Source: Streptomyces liangshanensis
GTDB lineage: Bacteria; Actinomycetota; Actinomycetes; Streptomycetales; Streptomycetaceae
Length of the DNA: 64,000 nt
Direction of reading: 5' to 3'
Assembly (NCBI RefSeq): GCF_011694815.1
Contig: NZ_CP050177.1
Location: 5,186,001-5,250,000, forward strand
Positions within the stretch are counted from its first letter, which is position 1. The number at the start of each line of letters is the position of its first letter. Positions 30,999-40,007 of the stretch are shown here, in pieces. The translations under genes and the position numbers were made by a program. The notes below the pieces were generated by a model. That model had not been told where the DNA came from, did no database searches, and saw only the letters and a program-made list of their open reading frames with translations.

Positions 30999-32296
30999 CA
31001 GCCCTCCCCTCCGGACAGACCACCCGAAGCGGCCCCACCGGAAGGCGACCCACCGGAGGGCACCCCGCCGAAAGCCACCCCCGCAGCCGCCGCCAGCTCC
31101 CCGGTTGCCTCCTCGCGCGCGGCCTCCCGCGCCGTCGCCTCCGCCAGGGCCTCCGCGCGCAACCGCGCCGCCCTGCGCAGTGCCGCCACCGTCGGGTCGG
31201 CCGGGTCGCCCGACTCGCCGCGGGCCGCCGCGAGGACCGCGCCCACCGTGGTCAGGCCGCCCAGCTCGCCCCGTACACCCCGGCCCAGCGCCTCCACCGC
31301 GCCGTCCGTGCGCGCCCTGCCCCGGCAGTGGAACGCCAGCTCGCAGGCCGCCAGGCACTCGGGCGCGTACGCCGCCGCCACCGCCTCCACGGCCGCCGTC
31401 AGCTGCGCGCCCGAGCACTGCTCCACGTCGAACGTCGTGCCCTCAGGGAGCGCGTCCGCGATGTCCTCGATCCGGGTCAGCCGGGCCAACTGCCGGCGCG
31501 TCACCGACAACTGCTTCCGTACGTCGACCACGGATGCCGTCGGCAGGTTCGAGAAGTCCTTCGGGCAGACCAGCAGCACCCGGTGGTCCACCTCCGCGCC
31601 CTCCGTACGGACCGCGACCCGCTCCAGCGCCAGCACGTACACCGCCGCCTGGCGCGCCGCCGCCCCCACCTTCGCCGCGTCCGCCGAGCCGTCGATCATC
31701 GGGAACGACTTGATCTCGACGACCGTCCACCGCCCGTCGGGCCGTACGACCACCGCGTCCGGCTCCAGGTACGCCGGCGAGCCCGCCACCTCCAGCGCCA
31801 GCAGCGGATGGTCCAGCAGCGCCCACGCGCCCGCCTCCGTCGCCTCCCGCAGCGCGAGCGCCGTCCTCGCCGTGCGCCCCTCGGGGCCCGCCGCCGACAG
31901 GTCGGGTACGAGGACCTCACCGGGCGCGGGCGCAGCGACGCCCAGCCGCTCGGCGACCAGGCGCGTCAGTTCCGTACCGCCGTCGGCCTTGACCTTGGCC
32001 TCGAACGCGTTCCCCCGCATGAACGCGAACTGCGACTGGCCGAACGGGGCGGGGGAGCCCAACGCCTTCGCGAGCGCCGCCTTGTCCACCCCGGCGCCGT
32101 CCAGCAGCGCGCGGCGCCGGCAGCCGGGGTTGGCGGCGAGGGCGGCCAGGGCGCGGGCGTCCAGGGGATGCGGCGCGACAGCCGGGCCGCGCAGCTCAGC
32201 GAGCCGTTGCCGCAGCGTCGTCCGCGGTGGAGGCGGCGGGGACGGAGGGGCTGGAGGGAGCGCTGGTGCGGGTCCGCTGCCCAGGGAATCGGTCAC
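30998..32296 (-). CDS. RecB/Cas4-family Fe-S exonuclease
   Basis: 432 residues from GTG 32296. PD-(D/E)XK motifs are complete: GNAFEA (95-100), D180 in LEPDAV, E194-x-K196 in VVEIKS, and Q216xxxY220 in RQAAVY. C59 and C314, C318, C324 are placed as the four [4Fe-4S] ligands of Cas4, AddB and Dna2 nucleases, with C-x3-C where C-x2-C is usual. The N-terminus is Pro-rich and the C-terminus Gly/Ser-rich. It overlaps the PAP2 gene by about 100 bases; the start is uncertain (TTG 32326 is the alternative). Confidence 0.83.
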   Translation of the reverse strand: MTDSLGSGPAPALPPAPPSPPPPPRTTLRQRLAELRGPAVAPHPLDARALAALAANPGCRRRALLDGAGVDKAALAKALGSPAPFGQSQFAFMRGNAFEAKVKADGGTELTRLVAERLGVAAPAPGEVLVPDLSAAGPEGRTARTALALREATEAGAWALLDHPLLALEVAGSPAYLEPDAVVVRPDGRWTVVEIKSFPMIDGSADAAKVGAAARQAAVYVLALERVAVRTEGAEVDHRVLLVCPKDFSNLPTASVVDVRKQLSVTRRQLARLTRIEDIADALPEGTTFDVEQCSGAQLTAAVEAVAAAYAPECLAACELAFHCRGRARTDGAVEALGRGVRGELGGLTTVGAVLAAARGESGDPADPTVAALRRAARLRAEALAEATAREAAREEATGELAAAAGVAFGGVPSGGSPSGGAASGGLSGGEG

Positions 32297-33170
32297 CCGC
32301 GGAAGTGTCGCATCCGCCGCTGACAATCGGGGTTTCGCGGGACGGGATCGAGGGGAGCGACGGGGCGGGCGCCCCGGCGGCGGCGAACGGCAGCGCCGCC
32401 CACAGACGGTCCGCCAGCCGCATCGCGGGCCTGGTCAGCAGCGCCCCCGCGCCCATCACCACCACACCCGCCACCGCGTCGAGGAAGTAGTGGTTGGCCG
32501 TGCCCATCACGACGATCGTGATGACCACGGGATACGCGACGCCCACCCACCGGACGAACGGCGTCCGCGCGTGCCGCCACAGCAGCACCCCGCACCACAC
32601 GGCCCACCCGACGTGCAGGCTGGGCATCGCCGCGTACTGGTTCGTCATCCCGCCGAGCCCGCGCGGCGCGCTCGCCTGGGCGCCCCACCAGCCGTACGAG
32701 CTGTACTGCGCCATCGTGTCGACGAAGCCGTGCCCGGCCTCCAGCAGCCGGGGCGGGCAGGTCGGCAGCAGCGTGAAGCCTATGAGGCCGAGGAGGGTGG
32801 AGAGCATCAGCCAGGTGCGGGCCGCCCGGTAGCGGGCGGGGCGGCTGCGGAAGATCCAGACCAGGATCGCCGGCGTGACCAGGTAGTGCAGCGAGGCGTA
32901 CGCGAAGTCGGCGGGTATGCCGAGGGCGGGGGTGCTGGTGAAGAGCCGGTTCAGCGGGTGTTCGGCGTTGAGGCGCAACGCCTTCTCTATCCGCAGGATC
33001 GCCAGCCCGTGATCGACCGCCGTGGACACGTCACCACGTGCGAGCAGCCGGCCCGCCGAGTACGCCGCGTAGACCGCGACGATCAGCACCAGCTCGGCCC
33101 ACCAGCGCGGCCTGAGCCGGAGCCGAGGCCGGGGGTGCGGCCTGGTCTCCGCGCTGGCGCTGTACGGCAT
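32196..33170 (-). CDS. PAP2-superfamily membrane phosphatase / inositol-phosphotransferase-like
   Basis: 324 residues from ATG 33170 (GGAG 9 bases upstream; ATG 33185 also possible). About six membrane helices. The PAP2 signature is YAAMPSLHVGW and GTANHYFLDAVAG, with the catalytic histidines in both. The pattern is that of the PAP2_3 (Aur1-like) branch, which transfers or removes lipid phosphate at the outer face. The C-terminal ~60 residues are Ser/Pro/Ala-rich, and their codons overlap the start of the nuclease gene in another frame. Confidence 0.85.
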   Translation of the reverse strand: MPYSASAETRPHPRPRLRLRPRWWAELVLIVAVYAAYSAGRLLARGDVSTAVDHGLAILRIEKALRLNAEHPLNRLFTSTPALGIPADFAYASLHYLVTPAILVWIFRSRPARYRAARTWLMLSTLLGLIGFTLLPTCPPRLLEAGHGFVDTMAQYSSYGWWGAQASAPRGLGGMTNQYAAMPSLHVGWAVWCGVLLWRHARTPFVRWVGVAYPVVITIVVMGTANHYFLDAVAGVVVMGAGALLTRPAMRLADRLWAALPFAAAGAPAPSLPSIPSRETPIVSGGCDTSAGDRFPGQRTRTSAPSSPSVPAASTADDAAATAR

Positions 33171-33387
33171 CCGGACGATCTCCATCGTGTTGTCATACGG
33201 TTTTCGGCCGACGTTCAACCGTACGGTGCGGCCTGTCGGACGTTTCGGCCGGGTTCCTCTCCGGATCAACGTTCGACAACATCACCTTCTCCCCGAAAGA
33301 GGACGCCGCTATCCCCCTGGGGGTTGCCCAATGTTCAGGTACGCGATGATGGGGCGGCACCCGTTGTGAACTCCAGGGAGAGCCCCG

Positions 33388-33984
33388 ATGGCACCGCGCG
33401 TCCTGCTGGCCCGGCACGGTCAGACGGCCTGGTCACTGTCCGGCCGGCACACCGGCAGGACGGACATCCCGCTCCTCGACGAGGGCAGGCGGGGTGCGGC
33501 GCTGCTGGGCGAGCGCCTGCACCGCGCGCCGTGGTCGGGACTGCCGGGTACGGAGGTCCGTACCAGCCCGCTGGTCCGCGCGAGCGAGACGTGCGCGCTC
33601 GCAGGGTTCGGGGAGCGGGCCACCGAGTGGGACGCCCTGATGGAGTTCGACTACGGGGCGTACGAGGGGCTCACCCCGGCCGAGATCAGGGCCGCGCGGC
33701 CCGACTGGTTCATCTGGCGCGACGGCGTCCCGGACGGCGAGACCCTGGCGCAGGTCGCCGCCCGCGCGGACGAGGTGGTCGCGTGGGCGCGCTCGGCCGA
33801 CCGTGACGTCCTGGTCTTCGCCCACGGCCACATCCTGCGGGCGATCGGCGCGCGCTGGCTGGGCGAGGACGTGTCCTTCGCGGCCCGCATCCGGCTCGAC
33901 CCGACGTCGGTGTCCGTCCTCAACTGGGCTTACGGCGAACCGGCGATCGAGGTCTGGAACGACACGGCGCACCTGGCGGGTTGA
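33388..33984 (+). CDS. Histidine phosphatase (phosphoglycerate mutase-like)
   Basis: 198 residues, ATG 33388 with AGGGAG upstream. [11 protein letters not shown] carries the phospho-acceptor His (residue 10); [18 protein letters not shown] and FAHGHILRA supply the Arg, Glu and second His of the histidine phosphatase superfamily. It should act as a phosphomonoesterase on a small molecule in the cytosol. Divergent from PAP2; 33171-33387 holds both promoters. Short repeats follow at 34042-34132. Confidence 0.9.
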   Translation: MAPRVLLARHGQTAWSLSGRHTGRTDIPLLDEGRRGAALLGERLHRAPWSGLPGTEVRTSPLVRASETCALAGFGERATEWDALMEFDYGAYEGLTPAEIRAARPDWFIWRDGVPDGETLAQVAARADEVVAWARSADRDVLVFAHGHILRAIGARWLGEDVSFAARIRLDPTSVSVLNWAYGEPAIEVWNDTAHLAG

Positions 33985-34064
33985 CGCGGCGCTGGGCTGG
34001 GACGGGGAGCCCGGTACGGCCCGGGACCGCGTGCCCTGCCCGTACGGCCGGGAAGGCGCGCCTC

Positions 34065-34110
34065 GTACAAAGGGCCGACGCGCCCCGTACGAAGGGCCGA
34101 CGCGCGCCCC
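34065..34110. repeat. Two-copy tandem repeat, 22-24 bp
   Basis: GTACAAAGGGCCGACGCGCC at 34065 is repeated with one change at 34087; looser copies, GTACGGCCGGGAAGG and GTACCGCCGGGAAGT, flank it at 34042 and 34111. It lies between two convergent genes. No terminator hairpin dominates here. Confidence 0.55.
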
Positions 34111-34132
34111 GTACCGCCGGGAAGTACGCGCC

Positions 34133-35470
34133 CTACACGGCCGCGTGCCGCTCCAGGAACGCCGCCACCTCCGGCGACGACCTGCGGCGCGGCAGCAGCA
34201 GTCGGGCCGTCACCGCCAGCATCGCCTGGATGCGGGACGACTGGACCTCGTCCAGCAGGTCGAGCACCTGCCGCCCCGCCGCCGCGGCCTCCTCGGGCCG
34301 CCCCGCCCGCGCCAGGTCCGTGGCCAACTCGGCCCGGTAGAGCGCGAGATTGCGGGTGAAGTGCGGATCCTGGAGCACGGAGGCGCGGTACGCGTGCCGC
34401 GCCGCCCGCGCCCAGTCGCCCAACGCCGCGTGGCACTGCGCCTCCAGGGCCTCCAGCTCCGGTTCGCCGAAGAAGGACATCCACTCGGGGTCCGCGTCCG
34501 AGGTGCCGCGGTCGAACAGCGCGTGGGCCTGGACCAGGGCCTGTTCACAGTTCGTACGGTCGCCGAGCCCCGCCCAGCCGCCCGCCTCCCGCAGGGACAG
34601 CAGCGACAGCAGCCGGGCGGACGACAGGTGCTTGGCCGCGCCCCGGCCGGCCTGGGCGGCCCGTACCGCCTCCCGGTACCGGCCCGAATCCCGCGCCAGG
34701 AACGACGTGTTGCAGAACGCGTGCGCCTCCAGCGCCGGGTCCCCCGCGACCCGCGCGGTCGCGAGCGCCTCCGCGTAGTGCGAGCGGGCGTCGTCGAAGC
34801 GGCCCGAGTCGTGCGCGAGCCACCCCACCGAGATCGACAACTCGCCCGCGCCGGAGTGCAGCCGGTCGGTGGTGGACTGCCGGGTCGCCGTCCCCGAGTC
34901 GAGCAGCGCGTACGCCGTGCGCAGCGGCACCGCCGCCTGGCGGTAGAGCCCGTCGGCGCCGTGCCGGTCGTCCAGCAGCCGGATCCGCCGCACCGCCGCC
35001 TCGACGGCGGCCACCTCGGCCTCGCCGATTCTGCGCGGGGCCGGGATCGAGGGCGTGGCCGCGGCGGACGTACCGCCGAGCCCCAGGCTCGCGGCCACGG
35101 TGACGGAACCGCTGGTCATGAATGCGCGACGCAGCACGTCGCTCTCCTCGCTGATCTCGCTGTGTCCCGGGTCGTTCGCGGATTGCTCCACGGGTACCCG
35201 GGCCGCCCGGCCGCGAACGTGCTCGCGGGCCGTGAAGCCCAGGTCGGTCAGGGTCAACCCGGGGAACATGTGCAGGAAGACCCGTTCGTACGCGTAGTTG
35301 GGGCAGCGGATCTCACCCGCTTCCACCCGACCGATATAACGTGCGTCGCACGCGACTTGTTCACCGATCTCCCGGGCGGCCCTGCGCACCGCGGCGGCGA
35401 ACTCCCCCGGCGAGCGCTGTCCGCGCTGCCGGCGGAAGGGGAGGTTGGGAACTGCCCGAGAAGACGCCAT
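34133..35470 (-). CDS. NsdA-like HTH-TPR transcriptional regulator
   Basis: 445 residues from ATG 35470 (AGGAGAGGG upstream). The N-terminus has an XRE-like HTH (FAAAVRRAAREIGEQVACDA, then YIGRVEAGEIRCP). A Thr/Ala/Ser linker with AFMTSGSVTVAASLGLGG (~120) is followed by several tetratricopeptide-like helical pairs (HYAEALATARVAGDPALEAH, HALFDRGTSDADPEW, YRASVLQDPHF). The arrangement matches NsdA-type Streptomyces regulators that repress sporulation and antibiotic production. No TTA codon was seen, though this was not checked exhaustively. Confidence 0.8.
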   Translation of the reverse strand: MASSRAVPNLPFRRQRGQRSPGEFAAAVRRAAREIGEQVACDARYIGRVEAGEIRCPNYAYERVFLHMFPGLTLTDLGFTAREHVRGRAARVPVEQSANDPGHSEISEESDVLRRAFMTSGSVTVAASLGLGGTSAAATPSIPAPRRIGEAEVAAVEAAVRRIRLLDDRHGADGLYRQAAVPLRTAYALLDSGTATRQSTTDRLHSGAGELSISVGWLAHDSGRFDDARSHYAEALATARVAGDPALEAHAFCNTSFLARDSGRYREAVRAAQAGRGAAKHLSSARLLSLLSLREAGGWAGLGDRTNCEQALVQAHALFDRGTSDADPEWMSFFGEPELEALEAQCHAALGDWARAARHAYRASVLQDPHFTRNLALYRAELATDLARAGRPEEAAAAGRQVLDLLDEVQSSRIQAMLAVTARLLLPRRRSSPEVAAFLERHAAV

Positions 35471-35690
35471 GGCCGAGCCCTCTCCTGTGCTCCGGTGGTC
35501 CGGCGGGCAAGAACGTACCTGCTGTGACGGGTCGCACACGCGGTGTTTGCCTACAAAGCGGATATCTCACCCACGATCTGCCATGAACTGCCATCCTTTG
35601 CGGCGGTGTGCCTCCGTAGCTGTTGACGCCGGCGGACGTTGAACCTTATGGAGACGCCCTACGCGTCTCCACCCGACGAGGAGGGTTCCC

Positions 35691-36110
35691 TTGTTAGAGG
35701 TGGAGGTGAAGGTCGGCATGGAGACCGGTGACGGCTCACACACGACTGCTCAGCACGGTGGCGACGAGCTGGACCTGGTGACGGTCCCGGCCCGGCAGGG
35801 CCTTGAGGCGGTGGACATCCTGCGGCGCGGGGCGACGCCCTCGGTGGGGCCCGTCCTGCACGACGGCTCCTGCCACACCCTCGGCTTCCTGGTGCCGCCC
35901 GGCACGGCGGAGGGCTGGGACGTCCCGGGGAGCGCCTGTACGCGGACGAGCGGCCGGGGGTTCCGTGTCCCCGTCGAGGAGCCGCCGGTCACCGGCACCG
36001 GCTGGCTGCTGCCCCCGGAGGCGTCCGACCCGGTCACGGACCCGGCGGTCCTGCGCGCGGCGCTCGGCGAGGCGGCGAGACTCATCGAGGCGGCCGACCG
36101 CTGCCGATAG
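35691..36110 (+). CDS. Small conserved hypothetical protein
   Basis: 139 residues if TTG 35691 is used (AGGAGGG 5 bases upstream); ATG 35718 is the other candidate. Beta-rich with LVTVPARQGLEAVDILRR, GPVLHDGSCHTLGFLVPPG and TGTGWLLPPEASDP. This looks like the Streptomyces family of ~140-residue proteins related to the primase/polymerase-N segment, of unknown role. A 7-bp hairpin (GGAGACG at 35650-35656, CGTCTCC at 35664-35670) lies just before the ribosome site and might affect translation. Confidence 0.6.
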   Translation: MLEVEVKVGMETGDGSHTTAQHGGDELDLVTVPARQGLEAVDILRRGATPSVGPVLHDGSCHTLGFLVPPGTAEGWDVPGSACTRTSGRGFRVPVEEPPVTGTGWLLPPEASDPVTDPAVLRAALGEAARLIEAADRCR

Positions 36111-36269
36111 GCCGGCACCGAGCCGGCACCAGGACAGCAACAGGACACCGCCAGGCAGCTGCCAGGACACCACCGAGCGGCACCAGGACACTCGTCACCA
36201 CGCACCCGGCGCAGGGGCCCGCACCCCCGCCGGATCTCGGCATGTCCGCCCGGCCCCGATACTGGGGGG
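36111..36269. repeat. Imperfect repeats of CCAGGACAC
   Basis: Between two plus-strand genes the motif CCAGGACA or ACAGGACAC occurs four times (about 36129, 36142, 36161, 36184) with irregular spacing. No gene or clear terminator is present in these 159 bases. Confidence 0.4.
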
Positions 36270-37136
36270 ATGGCCAGGAACAGGCGGGGCGGACGGGGTA
36301 CGGCGGCCGAGACGGTGACCCGGCCGGTCGACGGCGGGCTCGCCGAACTCGTACCGGACCGGGAGCGTCCGCGCGCCTGGACGCTGCTGATCGACGGCGC
36401 CCCGCAGTCCCACGTGGATCTGGACGACCCGGCCCACCTGTCCTTCGAGTACCAGCGCAGACTCGGCCATGTCGCCGACCTCGTGGCCCCCGCGCACCAG
36501 CCCCTGCGCGTCCTGCACCTCGGCGGCGGGGCGTTCACCCTCGCCCGGTACGTCGCCGCCACCCGGCCCCGCTCCACCCAGCAGGTCGTCGAGGTCGACG
36601 CGCCGCTGGTGCAACTCGTGCGTGAGCAGCTCCCGTTGGATCCGCAGGCCCGGATCAAGGTCAGGTCAGCGGACGCCCGGGCCGGTCTCGCGAAGCTGCC
36701 GGACGGCTGGGCGGACCTGGTGATCGCCGACGTGTTCGGCGGAGCCCGTACCCCCGCGCACCTCACCAGCGCCGAGTTCCTGACCGCGGTACGGCGGGTC
36801 CTCGCCCCGGACGGCTGCTACGCGGCGAACCTCGCGGACGGGCCGCCTCTCGGCCATCTGCGCGGCCAGGTCGCCACCGCCGCCTCGCTGTTCGGCCATC
36901 TCGCGCTGGCCGCGGACCCGACGGTCCTGCGGGGCCGGCGCTTCGGCAACGCCGTGCTCCTCGCGTCCGACCGCGACCTGCCGGTCGCCGAACTGACCCG
37001 CCGCATCGCGAGCGACCCGCACCCCGGCCGGGTCGAACACGGCCGCGCCCTCAGGGACTTCACCGGGGGAGCGGCCGTCGTCACCGACGCGGACGCCAAG
37101 CCTTCCCCGCCGCCCCCGGCGGGCGCCTTCTCCTGA
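36270..37136 (+). CDS. Spermidine-synthase-like methyltransferase-fold protein
   Basis: 288 residues, ATG 36270 after a GGGGGG. Class I Rossmann fold of the SpeE family: VLHLGGGAFTLARYVAATRP (~87) forms the AdoMet/decarboxylated-AdoMet loop, VVEVDAPLVQLVREQL the acidic ribose-binding end and VIADVFGGARTP the catalytic region where polyamine synthases have D-x-x-D. The N-terminus (SHVDLDDPAHLSFEYQR) matches the fused or soluble actinobacterial type. True polyamine synthesis is uncertain, since key acidic residues differ. Confidence 0.78.
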   Translation: MARNRRGGRGTAAETVTRPVDGGLAELVPDRERPRAWTLLIDGAPQSHVDLDDPAHLSFEYQRRLGHVADLVAPAHQPLRVLHLGGGAFTLARYVAATRPRSTQQVVEVDAPLVQLVREQLPLDPQARIKVRSADARAGLAKLPDGWADLVIADVFGGARTPAHLTSAEFLTAVRRVLAPDGCYAANLADGPPLGHLRGQVATAASLFGHLALAADPTVLRGRRFGNAVLLASDRDLPVAELTRRIASDPHPGRVEHGRALRDFTGGAAVVTDADAKPSPPPPAGAFS

Positions 37137-37270
37137 CCGTCCGCACCGAGGTGCACAGTGGCCGGTTCCGATCAACGGGAGCCACCGGTCCTGGACAGTG
37201 CGAATGACGTTGCCTAACGTTTGTTCAGCGACTTCCCGAACAATGGTTTGGTAACTCTCCGTAGGAGTCC

Positions 37271-38497
37271 ATGGTGACGGAAACCCTCCCCCCACACCCC
37301 CCGCTCGCCCCCGAGTTCCCGATGGCCCGCGGCTGCCCCTTCGACCCGCCGCCCGAACTGCGCAGGATCCAGCACGAGGCTCCGGTCTCCCGGGTCACCC
37401 TCTGGGACGGCAGCACGCCCTGGCTGATCACCCGCTACGACGACGTGCGGGCCGTGCTCGCCGATCCCCGGGTCAGCGCCGACATCGACCGGCCGGGCTA
37501 TCCGCACAGCACCGAGGGCTCGGCCACCCGGTCGAGCCGCGTCAAGCTCTTCATCACCATGGACGACCCCGAACACGCCGCCCAACGCCGCCTCCTCACC
37601 TCCGACTTCATGGTCAAGAAGATGGAGGCGCTGCGGCCGCGAATCCAGGAGATCGTCGACGGCCTGATCGACGACCTGCTCGCCGGGCCCCGACCCGCCG
37701 ATCTGGTACGGGAGTTCGCGCTGCCGGTGCCGTCGCTCGTCATCTGCGAGCTGCTCGGGGTCCCCTACGCCGACCGTGACTTCTTCCACCGGCTCAGCAA
37801 GACGCTGGTGTCGCGGGAGACCACCGCGGAGCAGGGCGCGGCGGCGGTGGCCGAGTTGACCGGCTACCTCGGCGACCTCGTGGACCGGAAGCTCGCCGAC
37901 CCCGGTCAGGACGTCCTCAGCCGGCTCGCCACCGGGCAGCTGGGCACGGGTCTGATGACCCGCGAACAGATAGCCTCCATGGGCCTGTTGCTGCTGGTGG
38001 CCGGGCACGAGACCACCGCCAACATGATCGCGCTGGGTACGGTCGTCCTGCTGGAGAACCCGGAGCAGCTGGACCGGCTCCGCGCGACCGACGACCCCAA
38101 GGTGGTCGCGAACGCCGTCGAGGAACTCCTGCGCCACCTCACCATCGTCCACGGCGGCCGGCGCCGGGTCGCGACCGAGGACCTGGAGGTCGGCGGGCAG
38201 CTCATCCGCGCGGGCGAGGGCATCATCGCCGCCAGCGACATCGCCAACCGCGACGGGGCGGCCTTCCCCGATCCGGACGCCCTCGACCTCGGCCGCGAGG
38301 CGCGTCATCACGTCGCGTTCGGCTACGGCGTCCACCAGTGCCTCGGGCAGCCGCTGGCCCGCGTCGAACTCCAGGTCGTCTACAGCACGCTGTACCGGCG
38401 CGTCCCCACCCTGGCCCTCGCGAAGCCCGTCTCCGAACTGGGCTTCAAGCACGACATGTTGGTGTACGGGGTGCACGAGCTGCCGGTGACCTGGTGA
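37271..38497 (+). CDS. Cytochrome P450, CYP105-like
   Basis: 408 residues, ATG 37271 with AGGAG upstream. The I-helix oxygen-binding motif is AGHETTA (~245), the K-helix ExxR is in EELLR, and the haem loop FGYGVHQCLGQPLAR has the thiolate ligand C357. LTIVHGGRRRVATEDLEVGG resembles CYP105 members, versatile hydroxylases of macrolides, polyenes and xenobiotics. It is followed 25 bases later by its ferredoxin and then a ferredoxin reductase, so the electron chain is complete. Confidence 0.93.
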   Translation: MVTETLPPHPPLAPEFPMARGCPFDPPPELRRIQHEAPVSRVTLWDGSTPWLITRYDDVRAVLADPRVSADIDRPGYPHSTEGSATRSSRVKLFITMDDPEHAAQRRLLTSDFMVKKMEALRPRIQEIVDGLIDDLLAGPRPADLVREFALPVPSLVICELLGVPYADRDFFHRLSKTLVSRETTAEQGAAAVAELTGYLGDLVDRKLADPGQDVLSRLATGQLGTGLMTREQIASMGLLLLVAGHETTANMIALGTVVLLENPEQLDRLRATDDPKVVANAVEELLRHLTIVHGGRRRVATEDLEVGGQLIRAGEGIIAASDIANRDGAAFPDPDALDLGREARHHVAFGYGVHQCLGQPLARVELQVVYSTLYRRVPTLALAKPVSELGFKHDMLVYGVHELPVTW

Positions 38498-38522
38498 CCC
38501 GGGAACGGAAAGGATCAGCACG

Positions 38523-38720
38523 ATGAAGGTCATCCTGGATCAGGACAAGTGCGTCGGCTCCGGGCAGTGCGTCCTGGTCGCGCCCGAGGTGTTCGACCAG
38601 CGGGACGAGGACGGCATCGCCGTACTGCTGGACCCGGACCCGCCCGCCGGCCGGCACGCGGAGACCCGCGAGGCCGCGCGTCTCTGCCCCGCGCTCGCCA
38701 TCGAACTGGCCGATTCGTGA
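38523..38720 (+). CDS. [3Fe-4S] ferredoxin partner of the P450
   Basis: 65 residues. C10, C16 (C-x5-C) and a third Cys in ARLCPALAIEL coordinate a [3Fe-4S] cluster, the form that serves Streptomyces P450s (SoyB-like); the position of a fourth Cys is taken by Gly. ATG 38523 follows GAAAGGA. It carries single electrons from the reductase to the P450. The stop overlaps the reductase start (GTGA). Confidence 0.92.
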   Translation: MKVILDQDKCVGSGQCVLVAPEVFDQRDEDGIAVLLDPDPPAGRHAETREAARLCPALAIELADS

Positions 38721-39913
38721 GTGGTCTGTCGCGGATCGTCGTCGTGGGCGCCTCGGCGGCGGGTCTGACCGCCGCCGAGGCGCTCCGGCGCGAGGGCTAC
38801 GGCGGGCGGCTCACGCTGGTGGGCGACGAGCCCCACCTCCCGTACGACCGCCCGCCGCTGTCCAAGCAGGTCCTGCGCGGGAGTTGGACGCCGGACCGCA
38901 CGGCCCTGCGGCGCGCGGACCACCTCGACGGCCTCGGCGCGCGATGGCTGCTCGGGCGGACCGCGGCCGGTCTCGACGCCGCCGCGCGGACCGTCACGCT
39001 CGTGGACGGCGAGGTGCTCGGGTACGACGGGCTGGTCGTCGCCACCGGCGTCACTCCCCGGTCGCTCCCGCGCGGCCACGAACTGGCGGGCGTCCACGTC
39101 CTGCGTACCCTCGACGACGCGCTCGCGCTGCGCGAGGGGCTGCTCACGGCGGCCTCCGTGGTGATCGTCGGCGCGGGGTTCCTCGGGTCCGAGGCCGCGG
39201 CGGTCGCCACCGAACTGGGCGCGGACGTCACGCTCGTGGATCCGCTGGCGGCGCCGATGATCCGGCAACTCGGCCCGCTGGTCGGGGACATGGCGGCCCG
39301 GCTGCACACCGGCCACGGCGTGCGGGTGCGGACCCGCACCGGGGTACGGCGGTTGGCGGGCGAGGACGGCCGGGTGGTGGGCGTCGTCCTCGACGACGGC
39401 TCGCACGTCCCGGCCGATCTGGTGCTGGTGGCCATCGGCTCCACCCCGTCCGTCGGCTGGCTCACCGGCAGCGGGCTCGCCCTCGGCGACGGCGTCGAGT
39501 GCGACGAACTGTGCCGGGCCGCCCCCGGCGTGGTGGCCGCGGGCGACGTGGCGTCCTGGCACCACCCCGGCCTCGGGCGCCTGCGGGTCGAGCACCGGAT
39601 GAACGCCACGGAGCAGGGCACGGCCGCCGCGCTGACCCTGCTGGGCGGCGGCCGCCCGTTCGCGCCCGTACCGTACTTCTGGACCGATCAGTACGACGTG
39701 AAGATCCAGGCGTACGGCCTGACCGGCCAGGAGGCAACCTTCCGCGTGGTCGCGGGGGACCCGGCCGAGGGACGGTTCGCGGGACTGTACGGCCGGGCGG
39801 GCCGGGTGGTGGGCGCACTCGGCTGGAACATGCCCCGAGAGGCCCGAACCCTCCGCCGCCACGTCACCGAGACCACCCCCTGGCCACAGGTGATGACCCC
39901 CGCGGGGGGATGA
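38717..39913 (+). CDS. FAD-dependent ferredoxin reductase
   Basis: 398 residues from GTG 38717 (GTGA overlap). An N-terminal FAD-binding Rossmann motif VVVGASAAGLTAAEALR, the DEPHLPYDRPPLSKQVL segment, and an NAD(P)H-binding VVIVGAGFLGSEAAA (~155) identify it as an oxygenase-coupled NAD(P)H-ferredoxin reductase of putidaredoxin-reductase type. VVAAGDVASWHH is the second FAD contact. It completes a three-component P450 system. Confidence 0.92.
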   Translation: MSGLSRIVVVGASAAGLTAAEALRREGYGGRLTLVGDEPHLPYDRPPLSKQVLRGSWTPDRTALRRADHLDGLGARWLLGRTAAGLDAAARTVTLVDGEVLGYDGLVVATGVTPRSLPRGHELAGVHVLRTLDDALALREGLLTAASVVIVGAGFLGSEAAAVATELGADVTLVDPLAAPMIRQLGPLVGDMAARLHTGHGVRVRTRTGVRRLAGEDGRVVGVVLDDGSHVPADLVLVAIGSTPSVGWLTGSGLALGDGVECDELCRAAPGVVAAGDVASWHHPGLGRLRVEHRMNATEQGTAAALTLLGGGRPFAPVPYFWTDQYDVKIQAYGLTGQEATFRVVAGDPAEGRFAGLYGRAGRVVGALGWNMPREARTLRRHVTETTPWPQVMTPAGG

Positions 39914-40007
39914 GCGCGGGGCGTCCGGACGGGCCGGGTCCACCAGGGCGCCCCCGCCCCCGGCGGGACCGCCCCCTCCCCGCGCCGCATGCGGTAAGAA
40001 TGGCCTC

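Noticed and set aside
28003..32296. Known defence systems such as Gabija, Hachiman or Zorya
   Set aside because: Helicase type and nuclease family differ, and no TOPRIM-type, DUF1837-type or motor-protein partner is present.
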